DNA from: Ancalomicrobiaceae bacterium
Lineage (GTDB): Bacteria; Pseudomonadota; Alphaproteobacteria; Rhizobiales; Ancalomicrobiaceae
NCBI GenBank assembly: GCA_031291595.1
Contig: JARLIU010000283.1
Coordinates: 1-47,386 of the forward strand
DNA length: 47,386 nucleotides
Direction of reading: 5' to 3'
The translations under genes were made by a program, and so were the position numbers. Positions within the stretch are counted from its first letter, which is position 1. Every line of letters begins with the position of its first letter. The notes under the pieces were generated by a model. That model saw only the letters and a list, made by a program, of their open reading frames with translations, was not told where the DNA came from and did not search any database. Below are positions 27,829 to 36,750 of the stretch, in pieces.

Positions 27829-28317
27829 TCACCTGTCCCCCAACCGTTCCAGCCGGTTGAGCCAGTCGAGCGCGCCTTGCAGGATGAAGGCGGCGGCGAG
27901 CTTGTCGACCACTTCGGCGCGCCGCGCCCGGCTGGTGTCGGCCTCGATCAGCGTGCGGGTGACGGCGGCCGTTGACAGGCGCTCGTCCCAATAGGCGACT
28001 TTCAGGGCGGTGAGCGGCGCCAGATTGCGCACGAAGGCGCGCGTCGACTGTACGCGCGGACCCTCGCTGCCATCCATGTTCAACGGCAGGCCGATGACGA
28101 AGCCGCCGACGCTTTGCCTGGCGGCGAGCGCCAGCAGGATCTCGACATCCTTCTTGAATTTCACTCGCCGGATGGTTTCGAGCGGCGTGGCGATGCGATG
28201 GCCGAGGTCGGCAAGCGCCAGACCGATGGTCGTCGTCCCGAGATCGAGCCCCATCAGCCGCGTTTTCGCAGGCAGGGCTTCATATAAATCAATGAGCGGG
28301 AGCGCAGGATCTGTCAT
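27829..28317 (-). CDS. ruvX: Holliday junction resolvase-like YqgF/RuvX
   Basis: A 162-residue RNase H-fold protein. The catalytic Asp is in [12 protein letters not shown] (residues 21-32), [11 protein letters not shown] contributes the second strand, and W-D-E-R-L-S-T and V-V-D-K-L-A-A-A carry the remaining acidic residues. In E. coli YqgF acts in maturation of pre-16S rRNA 5' ends; a resolvase role was first proposed from fold. Length is normal. It is transcribed away from the NUDIX-gatC-gatA cluster, the usual divergent arrangement in this order. Confidence 0.93.
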   Translation of the reverse strand: MTDPALPLIDLYEALPAKTRLMGLDLGTTTIGLALADLGHRIATPLETIRRVKFKKDVEILLALAARQSVGGFVIGLPLNMDGSEGPRVQSTRAFVRNLAPLTALKVAYWDERLSTAAVTRTLIEADTSRARRAEVVDKLAAAFILQGALDWLNRLERLGDR

Positions 28318-28704
28318 GCAATCGACCTAGTGGAGCGGCTTCGACGCCTGAGTCGAATTCGCGGCTTGCCCAGTCTCAAGTATCGAAGTCAAAGCTCCAC
28401 TGGAGTCAAATAGTTGTTGGTGGAGCCTCGAGCCCGGCATCTGTACTCGGCTTGTCCGATGGACAGGCAAATGTCACAATGGAATCGCTAGCCGATCGGC
28501 TGCCGGATGCCAAGTCCGACAGGACTGCAACCGCGTTTTTGCGGTCTGCACGATTTCCGTGAATACTAACCCGGCGCATAAAAAACGGGCTTGTGGGATA
28601 AGGATTTTAACGTAAATCAATTAGTCGAATTGTAATGTATGCACCGGACCCCAATTTCGAATCGGTGCGCCGCAGGTGACTCGCAAGATTGAAAGGATTT
28701 CGGA
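28318..28704. other. intergenic region between ruvX and the NUDIX gene
   Basis: This 387-nt divergent spacer holds no supported gene. At its ruvX end AGTGGAGC (28329-28336) and GCTCCACT (28394-28401) flank a degenerate palindrome that resembles the element at 31310-31383. The AT-rich stretch 28560-28640 probably contains the promoter of the NUDIX gene, and CAATT-AGTCG-AATTG at 28618-28632 is a short symmetric site. A GAAAGGA ribosome site sits 7 nt before ATG 28705. Confidence 0.4.
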
Positions 28705-29112
28705 ATGAAACAGCAGGTGGCAGCGCTGCCTTTGGTCGTCGGCGAGAACGGCGAATGCCGGGTCTATTTGCTGACGTCGCGGGAGACGCGCCGCTGGGTC
28801 ATTCCGAAAGGCTGGCCGATCAAAGGCTTGAAGCGGCATGAAGCCGCGGCGCGCGAGGCGTATGAAGAGGCCGGGCTCGTCGGCGAGGTCGACCCGAAGC
28901 CGTTCGGCCGCTACCGCTACATGAAGCGCATCGCCGACGGGTTCCACATCTGCGGCGTCGACGTGTTCCTGATGGCGGTCAAGGGCCAACTCGACGAATT
29001 TCCCGAGAAGGGCGAGCGCGAGATCGTGCCCGTGCCGCTCGAAGAGGCGTCCAAGCGAGTGATCGAGCCTGGGCTGAAGGCCATCCTGCAGCGACTGAGC
29101 ACTGCGACCTGA
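28705..29112 (+). CDS. small NUDIX hydrolase (diphosphoinositol-polyphosphate hydrolase-like)
   Basis: A 135-residue protein with a compact, complete Nudix box: P-K-G-W-P-I-K-G-L at 34-42, then E-A-A-A-R-E-A-Y-E-E-A-G at 46-57, so all catalytic glutamates are present. The context R-R-W-V-I-P-K-G-W-P resembles Nudix proteins related to diphosphoinositol polyphosphate phosphohydrolases that act on nucleoside polyphosphates. It is followed by gatC after about 300 nt but is probably a separate unit, since a long hairpin lies between them. The substrate is not determined by the sequence. Confidence 0.88.
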   Translation: MKQQVAALPLVVGENGECRVYLLTSRETRRWVIPKGWPIKGLKRHEAAAREAYEEAGLVGEVDPKPFGRYRYMKRIADGFHICGVDVFLMAVKGQLDEFPEKGEREIVPVPLEEASKRVIEPGLKAILQRLSTAT

Positions 29113-29334
29113 GGATCGGTCGCACCCGGGCGTTGCCGGTCGCCGCGATCGGTCCGGGCGCTCCGGCCACGCGTCGGCAGGCCCGGCCGCCTCCAAATGC
29201 ACCACGGCGGTCGGCATCCCGCATTGCGCCGGGGAGGGGCCGGGTGCTAGAAGGCGGGCTCGTTGCGCGAGAGCGCGATGCTGCCACATGGAAGCGTGTG
29301 ACAGCTGGATGTGCGCTCTGAACTATGAGTAGCG

Positions 29335-29384
29335 CAGGATGTTTTCAGATGGATCGCTCGGGGCATCCATCTGCAAGCATCCTG
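29335..29384 (+). promoter_or_regulatory. long stem-loop in the gatC leader
   Basis: A 20-nt arm at 29335-29354 (CAGGATG-TT-TTCAGATGGAT) and its near-complement at 29365-29384 match at 18 of 20 positions around a 10-nt loop. The stem ends 23 nt before the gatC start codon, just upstream of the CCGGAAG ribosome site. It has no T-run. It could be a dispersed palindrome or an RNA structure affecting gatCA expression. Confidence 0.5.
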
Positions 29385-29407
29385 CTCTGGGAGCCCGGAA
29401 GCAAACA

Positions 29408-29695
29408 ATGTCCGTCGATGCCGCTACGATCAGGCGCGTCGCCCACTTGGCGCGCATTGCCGTCGATCCTGCCGAAGTGGAAAAGCTCGGCGCCGAATTC
29501 AATTCCATGCTCGGTTTCGTCGAACAATTGGCGAGCCTTGATGTGTCGAACGTCGAGCCGATGACCTCGGTCCGCCCGATGCGCATCAAGATGCGCCAGG
29601 ACGACGTGACCGACGGCGGCTATCCCGCCAAGATCGTTGCCAATGCGCCCTCGAGCGAAGACGGTTTCTTCGTCGTCCCCAAGGTCGTGGAATAG
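29408..29695 (+). CDS. gatC: Asp-tRNA(Asn)/Glu-tRNA(Gln) amidotransferase subunit C
   Basis: A 95-residue protein of normal GatC length, with V-A-H-L-A-R-I-A-V, then [12 protein letters not shown], and the C-terminal [10 protein letters not shown] segment and F-F-V-V-P-K-V-V-E end. GatC wraps around GatA and ties it to GatB in the GatCAB complex, which converts Glu-tRNA(Gln) or Asp-tRNA(Asn) to the amidated form. gatA starts 77 nt downstream. gatB is not in this window. An in-frame extension upstream to 29339 overlaps the hairpin and is not used. Confidence 0.95.
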   Translation: MSVDAATIRRVAHLARIAVDPAEVEKLGAEFNSMLGFVEQLASLDVSNVEPMTSVRPMRIKMRQDDVTDGGYPAKIVANAPSSEDGFFVVPKVVE

Positions 29696-29772
29696 CGCGA
29701 CGCGCCCGTACCGTTCGCGGCGGCCCAACCCGGCCGTCCGTCCAAGGACCGTTCTGCCCAAGGACCAATCCC

Positions 29773-31269
29773 TTGTCTGACCTGACCAAACTGACCCTCG
29801 CCGAGGCCCGTGACGGGCTGAAGGCCAAGTCGTTCTCGGCCGTCGAACTGACGCGCGCCCACATCGAGGCGATCGAGGCGGCGCGCGGGATTAACGCCTT
29901 CACCACCGAGACGCCGGACAAGGCGCTCGCCATGGCGGCGAAAAGCGACGAGCGGCTGGCGAATGGCCGGGCCGGGCCGCTCGAGGGCATTCCGCTGGCG
30001 GTCAAGGACCTGTTCTGCACCGACGGGGTGAAGACGACCGCCTCGTCGAACATCCTCGGCAGCTTCGTGCCGCCGTATGAATCGACGGTCACGGCGAACC
30101 TGTGGGCCGATGGCGCGGTATTGCTCGGCAAGGTTTCCTGCGACGAATTCGCCATGGGCGGCTCGAACGAGACGAGCGCGTTCGGCCCGGTAGTCAACCC
30201 GTGGCGGCGCAAGGGGGCCGATGGCTCGGCCGACCCGACGCCCCTGGTGCCGGGCGGTTCGTCCGGCGGTTCGGCGGCGGCTGTCGCGGCGCATCTCGCC
30301 ATTGGGGCGGCCGGAACCGATACCGGCGGCTCGATCCGCCAGCCCGCGGCATTCACCGGCATCGTCGGCATCAAGCCGACCTACGGCCGCTGCTCGCGCT
30401 GGGGCATCGTCGCCTATGCCTCGTCGCTCGATCAGGCCGGTCCGTTTGCCCGCACGGTGGAAGATGCGGCGATCCTGTTGAAATCCTTCGCCTCGGTCGA
30501 CGGCAAGGACACGACGTCGGTCGATACGCCGGTGCCGGACTATGCGGCGGCGGTCGGCAAGTCGGTCAAGGGGCTGACCATCGGCGTGCCGAAGGAATAT
30601 CGCGTCGACGGCTTGTCGCCGGAAATCGCCGCGTTGTGGGACCAGGGCATCGAATGGCTGAAGGCGGCGGGCGCCAACGTGCGCGAGATCTCGCTGCCGC
30701 ACACGCCTTATGCGCTACCGGCCTACTACATCATCGCCACTGCCGAGGCCTCCTCCAACCTCGCGCGCTACGACGGCGTCCGCTATGGTCTGCGCGTGCC
30801 GGGCGAGGACATCGTCGATACCTACGAGCGGACACGCGCCGCCGGCTTCGGCCCGGAGGTGCGCCGCCGCATCATGCTCGGCACCTATGTGCTGTCGGCC
30901 GGCTACTACGATGCCTATTACGTGCGGGCGCAGAAGGTGCGCACGCTGATCGCCCGCGACTTCGAGGCGGCGTTCAACGACGGCATCGATGCGGTGCTGG
31001 TTCCGGCCACGCCGTCGCCGGCCTTCGGCATCGGCGAGAAGTCGGGCGGCGATCCGGTGGAAATGTACCTGCAGGACGTCTTCACCGTCACGGTCAACCT
31101 TGCGGGCCTACCGGGCATGGTGGTTCCGGGCGGCACGTCGTCGACCGGCCTGCCGCTGGGACTGCAGCTGATCGGCCGCCCGTTCGGCGAAGAGGCGCTG
31201 TTCACCCTCGGCCATGTGATCGAGGCCGCTGCCGGCCGGTTGACGCCCGAGCCGTGGTGGCGGGACTGA
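29773..31269 (+). CDS. gatA: Asp-tRNA(Asn)/Glu-tRNA(Gln) amidotransferase subunit A
   Basis: A 498-residue amidase-signature enzyme that releases ammonia from glutamine or asparagine and passes it to GatB. The catalytic Lys78 is in P-L-A-V-K-D-L-F, the cis-serine Ser163 in P-G-G-S-S-G-G-S, and the nucleophile Ser187 in [10 protein letters not shown]. The start codon is TTG 29773, with AAGGA 9 nt before it; no ATG fits the family N-terminus M-S-D-L-T-K-L-T-L. It follows gatC and is full length. Confidence 0.96.
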   Translation: MSDLTKLTLAEARDGLKAKSFSAVELTRAHIEAIEAARGINAFTTETPDKALAMAAKSDERLANGRAGPLEGIPLAVKDLFCTDGVKTTASSNILGSFVPPYESTVTANLWADGAVLLGKVSCDEFAMGGSNETSAFGPVVNPWRRKGADGSADPTPLVPGGSSGGSAAAVAAHLAIGAAGTDTGGSIRQPAAFTGIVGIKPTYGRCSRWGIVAYASSLDQAGPFARTVEDAAILLKSFASVDGKDTTSVDTPVPDYAAAVGKSVKGLTIGVPKEYRVDGLSPEIAALWDQGIEWLKAAGANVREISLPHTPYALPAYYIIATAEASSNLARYDGVRYGLRVPGEDIVDTYERTRAAGFGPEVRRRIMLGTYVLSAGYYDAYYVRAQKVRTLIARDFEAAFNDGIDAVLVPATPSPAFGIGEKSGGDPVEMYLQDVFTVTVNLAGLPGMVVPGGTSSTGLPLGLQLIGRPFGEEALFTLGHVIEAAAGRLTPEPWWRD

Positions 31270-31805
31270 CGACCCGAACTACGCGAACCTGTTGTTGTGA
31301 CGCATGGTCCTAGTGGTCCGACTCCGACATTTGCGCCCCACCTGCCGCATGTGCTCAAGCAAATGTCGAATTCGCTCCACTAGCCGCGACCTCGCCAGCC
31401 TTTCACGCATGGCGTAACGTGCCGTTGGAAAGGCAGGAACCGGCTTTCGGTTGACGCGATGCCGCACGTTCTTGCGGCTGCCGCGATCGGCAGCCGATGG
31501 TCCGGTGCGCAGTTCGGCGCGCGGCCCGAGCGTCGGCGGTCGGGGTCGGTCGAAATTTCGGCTGAACGGTGCGGACTGCGGTCTTGCCGATGAATTTCAA
31601 GTTGCTGTTTTGTCCCGGCTCGTCGCCGGCTGCACTGCCGGCCGGCGCGAAGGTTGCGGGATAGCGTGCGATCCGGGTTGCAGTTTTCCGCGCGCTGGGG
31701 GAATCTGTCGGCTGGCGGGCGCTTCGGCCGGACCGGAACCTGGAAGACTGCGGCAATTCGGCCGAGACGGCTGTGCCGGGGGGCGGGCGAACTCGGGGAG
31801 AGGGA
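31270..31805. other. intergenic region between gatA and the tandem hydrolase gene
   Basis: This 536-nt spacer contains the imperfect palindromic element at 31310-31383, listed separately. The rest is GC-rich and shows no gene I can support. GGGGAG lies 5 nt before ATG 31806. The short overlapping frames on both strands have arginine/proline-rich shadow composition. Confidence 0.4.
31310..31383. repeat. imperfect palindromic repeat (CTAGTGGAGCGAATTCGACATTTGC type)
   Basis: The arms at 31310-31334 and 31359-31383 are inverted copies matching at about 20 of 25 positions; each has CTAGTGG at its outer end and GACATTTGC at its inner end. The spacer between them is 24 nt. A degenerate relative sits at about 28328-28402. 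It resembles dispersed palindromic units of Hyphomicrobiales and lies just past gatA, where it may also serve as a terminator. Confidence 0.6.
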
Positions 31806-34586
31806 ATGGCAGTCGGAACAAGACGCCTCGAATCCCGCCGGATCGTGCCGTCCGTTGTTCGGGCGTTGCCAAACACGCCGCGCGTTGCGGTGCGGCTGTG
31901 GCTTGCCGCCGTCTGTCTGCTGTTGGCCGGAATTGTTGCCGCTGAGGCCCAGGAAGGTGTCGAGCGCTTCTCCGTCGCCGATCTCGTCAACGGCAAGACG
32001 GTCGGCGAGTACAGCTGCAATGCCACTTCGACGGCGGTGTGGGTGACGAATGCGCCCGGAGGACCGGCCTGCATCCGCTATTATTTTTCCGACGCCGGCG
32101 GACAGAAATCGAAGGCGCTGGTGTTTCTCCCAGCCGATTTCACCCTGGTCGGCTCGAATGGCCGCGTCCAGGTGCCGGCCGAATATGCCGCGCTGTCGCC
32201 CTCGAGCCTCACCGCCGAAGCGGACGGCTGGTCGCGCCGCTACGGTGGCCCGGTCATCATCCTCGCCCGGCCCGGCACCCTCGGCTCCTCCGGCCGCGAG
32301 GTGATGGAATCGGGTACTCGGCGCGAAGTCGACCTCGTCGACCTGACGCTCGACGCAATCAAGGATCGCCACGCACTCGACGGCTTCGATCTGGCCGGCC
32401 TCGGCGAGGGCGGCAATATCGCCGCCACCCTTGGCGTCAAGCGGCAGGATATCGGCTGCGCGGTGACCGGGTCGTCGCCGCTGTCGCGCCTCACCTTCCT
32501 CGCCGTCTACCAGTCGGCGATCGATCCGATCCTCCTCAACCGGCTGAACGATCCGATCCAGGCGCTGGGGACGTTCCGCCCAAGCAAAGGGCTGCGGCTC
32601 ATCGCCATGGTCGATGCGGCCGACCGCCCCGGCATCGAAGGCGCGGTATCGGCCTATGTTGCCGCCGCGCGCGACGCCGGGCTGCAGCCGCTGGCGCTGA
32701 AGCTGCCGAACGGCGACGCGGAATCGCGCGGCCGCCGCATCATCGAGGCCGGCATCCGCTGCGGCCTCGGAGAGAGCGACCGTGCCATCATGGCTGCTCT
32801 GGCGCAACAGCTGGCCGCCGTGCAGCCGGGCGAGACACGGTCGCCGATGGTGAAATCGCCCAATCCGACGCCGCAGACGCGACCGCAGGCCTTCGAGCCG
32901 CGCGAGGCCGCGCCGTTGAGCGCCGCCCCCCCGACGGTTCCATCGTTTGCGCCGCCGTTCGAGCCGCCGCGCCCACAGGCGTCCACCGAGGCGACACGGC
33001 AGGCGCCGCTGCCGCAGGTGCAGGAGCAGAGTCCGTTACGGCTGCCGTCCCGCGAACCGCCGTCGACGGTGACGGACGAGCGCCAGGGCATCGGGCCGCG
33101 CGATCCGGCGCGACAGGTGCAACCACAGTTGCAGCAGGTTCAGCCGCACGTGCAGGCCGCGCTGCCGCCGAGCGACAAGTCCGAGGGACCCGTGGCGACG
33201 CCTGTGCCGGGCGAGCGGCGGTTTTCGCGCGCCGACGTTCTTGCCGGCGTGACGATCGACGAGCCGACGTGCCTGGCGATGCCATTCGCGGTGTGGGTCA
33301 CCAACGTCGGCTCGCCGGAGTGCATCCGCTACTACTATTCGGCCGCTGGCGGGCAGGGCGCGCGGGCGCTGCTGTTCATGAACGGCGATTTCACCTATCT
33401 CGGCGCCGACGGCCAGCCGACGGTCGATGCCAGCTACGACGAGATCGGCCCAAAGGACATGCAGCGCATCGCCGACGTGCGGTCGAAGGACTACGGCGGG
33501 CCGATGGTGTATCTCGCGCGTCCGGGCACGCTCGGCTCGTCGGGCAACGAGTTGAAGCTGCGTCATACGCCGCGCGAAGTGGCGCTGGTCTCGGCCGCCA
33601 TCGCCGAGATCAAGCGGCGGCATCTGATTTCCACCTTCGACGTGGTGGGCCAGTCGGGCGGCGGGCTGCTGCTCGGCGCGCTGGTGGCGATGCGCAACGA
33701 CATCGGCTGCGCCATTTCGTCGAGTGGCGTGCTCGCCACCAACGATTGGGTCTCCGGCCGGCTGAAGGTCAAGGCAACGCACGACGGCACGCTTTACGAT
33801 CCGATCGATCATGTGGGCGACATCCGGCCGGGGCCGGATTTCCGCTTCTTCATCCTGACCGACGCCGAGGACCAGCGCGTGCCGCCGCAGTCGACCGAAC
33901 ATTATGTCAAGGCGCTGCAGGCGCAGGGCGTCGCCTTCCGCCGGATCGGGGTCAACTCGACCGATCCGGCGCACCATGATCTGGCGCTGCACGGCATCCG
34001 CGCGGCAATCGCCTGCGCGCACGGGGCGCTTGATACGGAGATCGCGTCGCTGTTGACCAAGACCGTCGTCACCCAGCCGCATATGTCGGAAATGAGCCCG
34101 ATTGGCGAAATGCCGAAGGCGGGCAACCTGGCTCCCGCCCGGACGCAACCGGCAATGCCGCAGCCGTTCAGGCGCCCGGCGGCGCCGTTGCCGCAAGAAC
34201 TGCGATTGCCGGCGCCGCAACCGCCGGACCTGCGCCCGCCAGCGCGCTTGCCGCAGGAGCAGGTGCTGACGCCGGCGCCGCAGCCGCTGCGCACGCCCAT
34301 CCCGGCACCGATGATCGACGAGCGGCTGCAGCCGAACGGCTCCGAGACGCGTGGCAGCGCCGAGCGGCAGGGTCGCCCGCTGCCGGGCGAGGATATGCGG
34401 GTGCCGCAAGTCCGGCCGGTCGACCCGACCGATCCGACCCCGGAGCCCGATCTCGGGCCGCGCGGGCACACCGCCGTGCCGATCGGACATGGCGGCGCGA
34501 TGCTCGGCGTGTCGCCGCTGATCTGGCGCGGGGGAGTGGATGGTCTGCCGGATCGCACCAAGCCGGTGCGGGAGCGGTCCGCATGA
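31806..34586 (+). CDS. exported protein with two tandem alpha/beta-hydrolase-like domains, the first inactive
   Basis: A 926-residue protein with an N-terminal signal segment (L-W-L-A-A-V-C-L-L-L-A-G-I-V-A-A-E-A). Two copies of one domain occupy about 53-340 and 472-757. They share F-S-V/R-A-D, A-V-W-V-T-N, C-I-R-Y-Y and A-R-P-G-T-L-G-S-S-G, and are joined by a Pro/Gln-rich linker (about 341-470); a second Pro-rich tail follows. Domain 2 has a nucleophile elbow G-Q-S617-G-G, a likely acid at Asp687/689 and histidines H723-H724. In domain 1 the elbow is G-L-G200-E-G and the histidine is gone, so it cannot be a Ser hydrolase. Cysteines at equal places (71/89, 489/506, 218/319, 635/737) suggest disulfides. 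ATG 31806 has GGGGAG 5 nt before it. Substrate unknown. Confidence 0.75.
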   Translation: MAVGTRRLESRRIVPSVVRALPNTPRVAVRLWLAAVCLLLAGIVAAEAQEGVERFSVADLVNGKTVGEYSCNATSTAVWVTNAPGGPACIRYYFSDAGGQKSKALVFLPADFTLVGSNGRVQVPAEYAALSPSSLTAEADGWSRRYGGPVIILARPGTLGSSGREVMESGTRREVDLVDLTLDAIKDRHALDGFDLAGLGEGGNIAATLGVKRQDIGCAVTGSSPLSRLTFLAVYQSAIDPILLNRLNDPIQALGTFRPSKGLRLIAMVDAADRPGIEGAVSAYVAAARDAGLQPLALKLPNGDAESRGRRIIEAGIRCGLGESDRAIMAALAQQLAAVQPGETRSPMVKSPNPTPQTRPQAFEPREAAPLSAAPPTVPSFAPPFEPPRPQASTEATRQAPLPQVQEQSPLRLPSREPPSTVTDERQGIGPRDPARQVQPQLQQVQPHVQAALPPSDKSEGPVATPVPGERRFSRADVLAGVTIDEPTCLAMPFAVWVTNVGSPECIRYYYSAAGGQGARALLFMNGDFTYLGADGQPTVDASYDEIGPKDMQRIADVRSKDYGGPMVYLARPGTLGSSGNELKLRHTPREVALVSAAIAEIKRRHLISTFDVVGQSGGGLLLGALVAMRNDIGCAISSSGVLATNDWVSGRLKVKATHDGTLYDPIDHVGDIRPGPDFRFFILTDAEDQRVPPQSTEHYVKALQAQGVAFRRIGVNSTDPAHHDLALHGIRAAIACAHGALDTEIASLLTKTVVTQPHMSEMSPIGEMPKAGNLAPARTQPAMPQPFRRPAAPLPQELRLPAPQPPDLRPPARLPQEQVLTPAPQPLRTPIPAPMIDERLQPNGSETRGSAERQGRPLPGEDMRVPQVRPVDPTDPTPEPDLGPRGHTAVPIGHGGAMLGVSPLIWRGGVDGLPDRTKPVRERSA

Positions 34587-35590
34587 CAAAGCCGCATCCG
34601 CATCTGTTTGCGCCGTTGCGGCGGCGGTCAAGCATGGCCCGGTGCGGCCGTCCGCTCGGGCTGGCGCTGGCGCTCGGCGCGATGCTGGGGGGCGTCGCAG
34701 CTCCGGTGCAGGCGGCGGAGACGTTTTCTGCGCGCGATCTCATCCAGGGGACGACGATGACGGCGGCGCAGTGCTCCGGCCTTGGCCAAGCCGTGTTCGT
34801 CACCGTCGCAGGCGACGGCATCTGCATCCGCTACTACACCGGCGGCGAAGCGCTCAAAGGCCGCGAGGCAGTGGTGTTCTTCAATGGCGATGCGCTCGGC
34901 ACCGATGGCCACGGCAACCTCAAGGCCGATCCCGGCTACCTGACCGGAGCGCCGCGCTATCTCGACATCGCGGCCGGGGTGTGGACGCGGCGACTGAAGA
35001 CGCCGGTGATCTTTTTCGCCCGCATGGGTATGCACGGTTCCTCCGGCTGGCACGGCAACCGCCGCACCCGGCTCGAAATCGAGGTGACGCGTGCCGCGCT
35101 CGACGCCATCAAGGCGAAGGAGGGGTTGACCGGCTTCCACCTCGTCGGTCAGTCGGGCGGCGGCATCCTGGCGGAAGCAGTGGCGGCGGCGCGCGACGAC
35201 GTCGGCTGCGCGGTGATCGCCTCGGCGCCGCTGGATTTCGCGCTGTTCGCCAAGACCTTCGGCATCACGATCCGGCGCGAGGGCAAGCGGGCGCATTGGG
35301 ATCCGGCCGGCGACGTCACGGCCTTAGCGGCCAAGGCCGATCTGCGGCTGATCGTGATGAACGATCCCAACGACAAGGTCGTGCCGCCGGAGAGCGAAGC
35401 CAATTTCATTGCCAAGCTCGCGGCCGCCGGCAAGAAGGTCCTGCACATCGAGACGGCGGCGCGAGGGGGCGAGCACCACAGCTTGACCGAAAAGGCGCTG
35501 TTCTCGGCGGGCCTCTGCATCGCCGGGGCGCCGGACGACAGCATCGCCAGCGTCTATGGCGGCACCGGTCCGGACGATCTGCCGAAGTGA
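34583..35590 (+). CDS. exported alpha/beta-hydrolase-like protein, single-domain paralogue
   Basis: A 335-residue protein with a signal peptide (L-G-L-A-L-A-L-G-A-M-L-G-G-V-A-A, cut near V-Q-A-A-E). It is a third copy of the domain in the preceding gene: F-S-A-R-D-L-I-Q-G, A-V-F-V-T-V, C-I-R-Y-Y, G-S-S-G-W-H. The catalytic set looks complete: Ser191 in V-G-Q-S-G-G-G, Asp261 or Asp264 in M-N-D-P-N-D-K-V-V-P-P-E, and His298/His299 in G-E-H-H-S-L. Cys64/Cys81 and Cys209/Cys312 match the cysteines of the upstream copies. Its ATG overlaps the previous stop (ATGA at 34583-34586), so the two proteins are translationally coupled and probably act together in the periplasm. An esterase or peptidase role is possible. 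Confidence 0.78.
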   Translation: MTKPHPHLFAPLRRRSSMARCGRPLGLALALGAMLGGVAAPVQAAETFSARDLIQGTTMTAAQCSGLGQAVFVTVAGDGICIRYYTGGEALKGREAVVFFNGDALGTDGHGNLKADPGYLTGAPRYLDIAAGVWTRRLKTPVIFFARMGMHGSSGWHGNRRTRLEIEVTRAALDAIKAKEGLTGFHLVGQSGGGILAEAVAAARDDVGCAVIASAPLDFALFAKTFGITIRREGKRAHWDPAGDVTALAAKADLRLIVMNDPNDKVVPPESEANFIAKLAAAGKKVLHIETAARGGEHHSLTEKALFSAGLCIAGAPDDSIASVYGGTGPDDLPK

Positions 35591-35597
35591 GGCAGCG

Positions 35598-36374
35598 TCA
35601 GCGAGTCCGGTCGTCCGCCGCGGTCGCCGCGAGTGGCCCCGCCTTCAGCGCGGCGACAGCCAGATCGCGCCATTTGGCCTCCTCGCGCCGGAACGTCCTG
35701 GGCATGCGCTGGAAGCGTCGGTCGAGCGCCGCCATGCAGTCATCCGCTTCGGCCCGGCGGCCGTCGCGGACCAGAAAATCGACGCGGCGGGCGAGCCCCT
35801 CGATCCCCGCCAGCCGTTCCGCCGCATAGGAGTAGGCGCGCTCGGCTGCTTCGCGATTGCCCAGTCCGTCATTGGTGCGGGCGATCAGCAGAGTGGCGTT
35901 CGGTATGCGTCCGGCGTCGCCAATGTCGCCGAGCTTCTCCAGCATGTCGAATGCCTCGCCATATCGCTTCAGTTCGACCAGACATCCGATGTAGCGCAGC
36001 ATCAAAACCTGATCGTCGGCATGGATGCCTTCGAGGCAGGCGGAATAGAGCGCCGCCGCTTCGTCGTATTTGCCGAGATCGCCGGCAGCTTCGGCCAATT
36101 TCATGCGGTTGAACACCGTCGGCGACGCCTCGACTTCGGCCTCGGCCTCGCGATAGGCGCGCCGGGGATCGAGGATATTGATCGCCGCTCGCCCGAACTT
36201 CGATCCGCGACCCCTGATGAGTTCGGGCAAGATGATTGCCACGAGATAGACGATGGCGCCGATGGGCTGCAGGATGAGGATGATATAGAGCCAAAACAAT
36301 TCGCGGCCGGTCCGGACGACGTGGATGCAGCAGACAATGGCGAGGATGAGCGCCAGCACCGTCAAAGAAATCAT
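35598..36374 (-). CDS. PLDc_N-type membrane-anchored TPR-like protein
   Basis: A 258-residue protein. Two hydrophobic helices at the N-terminus (I-S-L-T-V-L-A-L-I-L-A-I-V-C-C and W-L-Y-I-I-L-I-L-Q-P-I-G-A-I-V-Y-L) match the PLDc_N anchor found at the start of cardiolipin synthase-like proteins, but no phospholipase D domain follows. Instead there are several helical hairpins of tetratricopeptide type (for example A-G-D-L-G-K-Y-D-E-A-A-A-L-Y and G-N-R-E-A-A-E-R-A-Y-S-Y-A). It is probably a cytoplasmic scaffold held at the inner membrane; its partner is unknown. ATG 36374 has GGGAGAGG 8 nt before it. It converges on the hydrolase pair, with 7 nt between the stop codons. Confidence 0.75.
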   Translation of the reverse strand: MISLTVLALILAIVCCIHVVRTGRELFWLYIILILQPIGAIVYLVAIILPELIRGRGSKFGRAAINILDPRRAYREAEAEVEASPTVFNRMKLAEAAGDLGKYDEAAALYSACLEGIHADDQVLMLRYIGCLVELKRYGEAFDMLEKLGDIGDAGRIPNATLLIARTNDGLGNREAAERAYSYAAERLAGIEGLARRVDFLVRDGRRAEADDCMAALDRRFQRMPRTFRREEAKWRDLAVAALKAGPLAATAADDRTR

Positions 36375-36559
36375 CGCGAAAACCTCTCCCAACCGGCCTA
36401 CGTGGCGCGTGCCTTGGACCACTCCGCTTTGGCAAAGATAAGGTCGATCAGCGCAGAAAGGCAGCGGTGTCGGCGTTGTGAGTTGTCGTGCCGATGGCGG
36501 TTCGGTCATGGCTGCTTGGCCCACGCCGCGCTCAACGGCCGCTCGGGGATGCAGGATAT

Positions 36560-36573
36560 AGGAATATATTCCT
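36560..36573. promoter_or_regulatory. perfect 14-bp AT-centred palindrome
   Basis: AGGAATATATTCCT is self-complementary and stands out from the GC-rich flanks. It lies about 190 nt upstream of the TPR protein gene and about 180 nt past thrS. It could be an operator for a dimeric regulator, but no regulator is encoded nearby. Confidence 0.35.
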
Positions 36574-36720
36574 CTGATCGGTCGCATGGTCGCCGCTTGG
36601 GTCGCGGCAACAGGATGCGGCCGATCAGACGCGTGAGAGCATCTCGGCGGCTATGCCTGGGGCTGACGGCACGTGTAAGTTCGGCTGCTGCGGACGCTCG
36701 ATCGGCGTGACGATGTTGAT

Positions 36721-36740
36721 CGGGGGCCATCCGGCCCCCG
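36721..36740 (-). terminator. GC-rich hairpin after thrS
   Basis: CGGGGGCC at 36721-36728 pairs with GGCCCCCG at 36733-36740 around a 4-nt loop, 10 nt past the thrS stop. No T-run follows on the minus strand, so termination here is plausible but not certain. Confidence 0.5.
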
Positions 36741-36750
36741 ACGCTACAAG

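Larger units (their letters stand above)
36375..36750. other. intergenic region between thrS and the TPR protein gene
   Basis: This 376-nt spacer shows no supported gene. It contains the perfect 14-bp palindrome AGGAATATATTCCT at 36560-36573 in an otherwise GC-rich stretch, and the GC hairpin just after thrS at 36721-36740. The promoter for the TPR gene should lie in 36380-36450. Confidence 0.4.
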
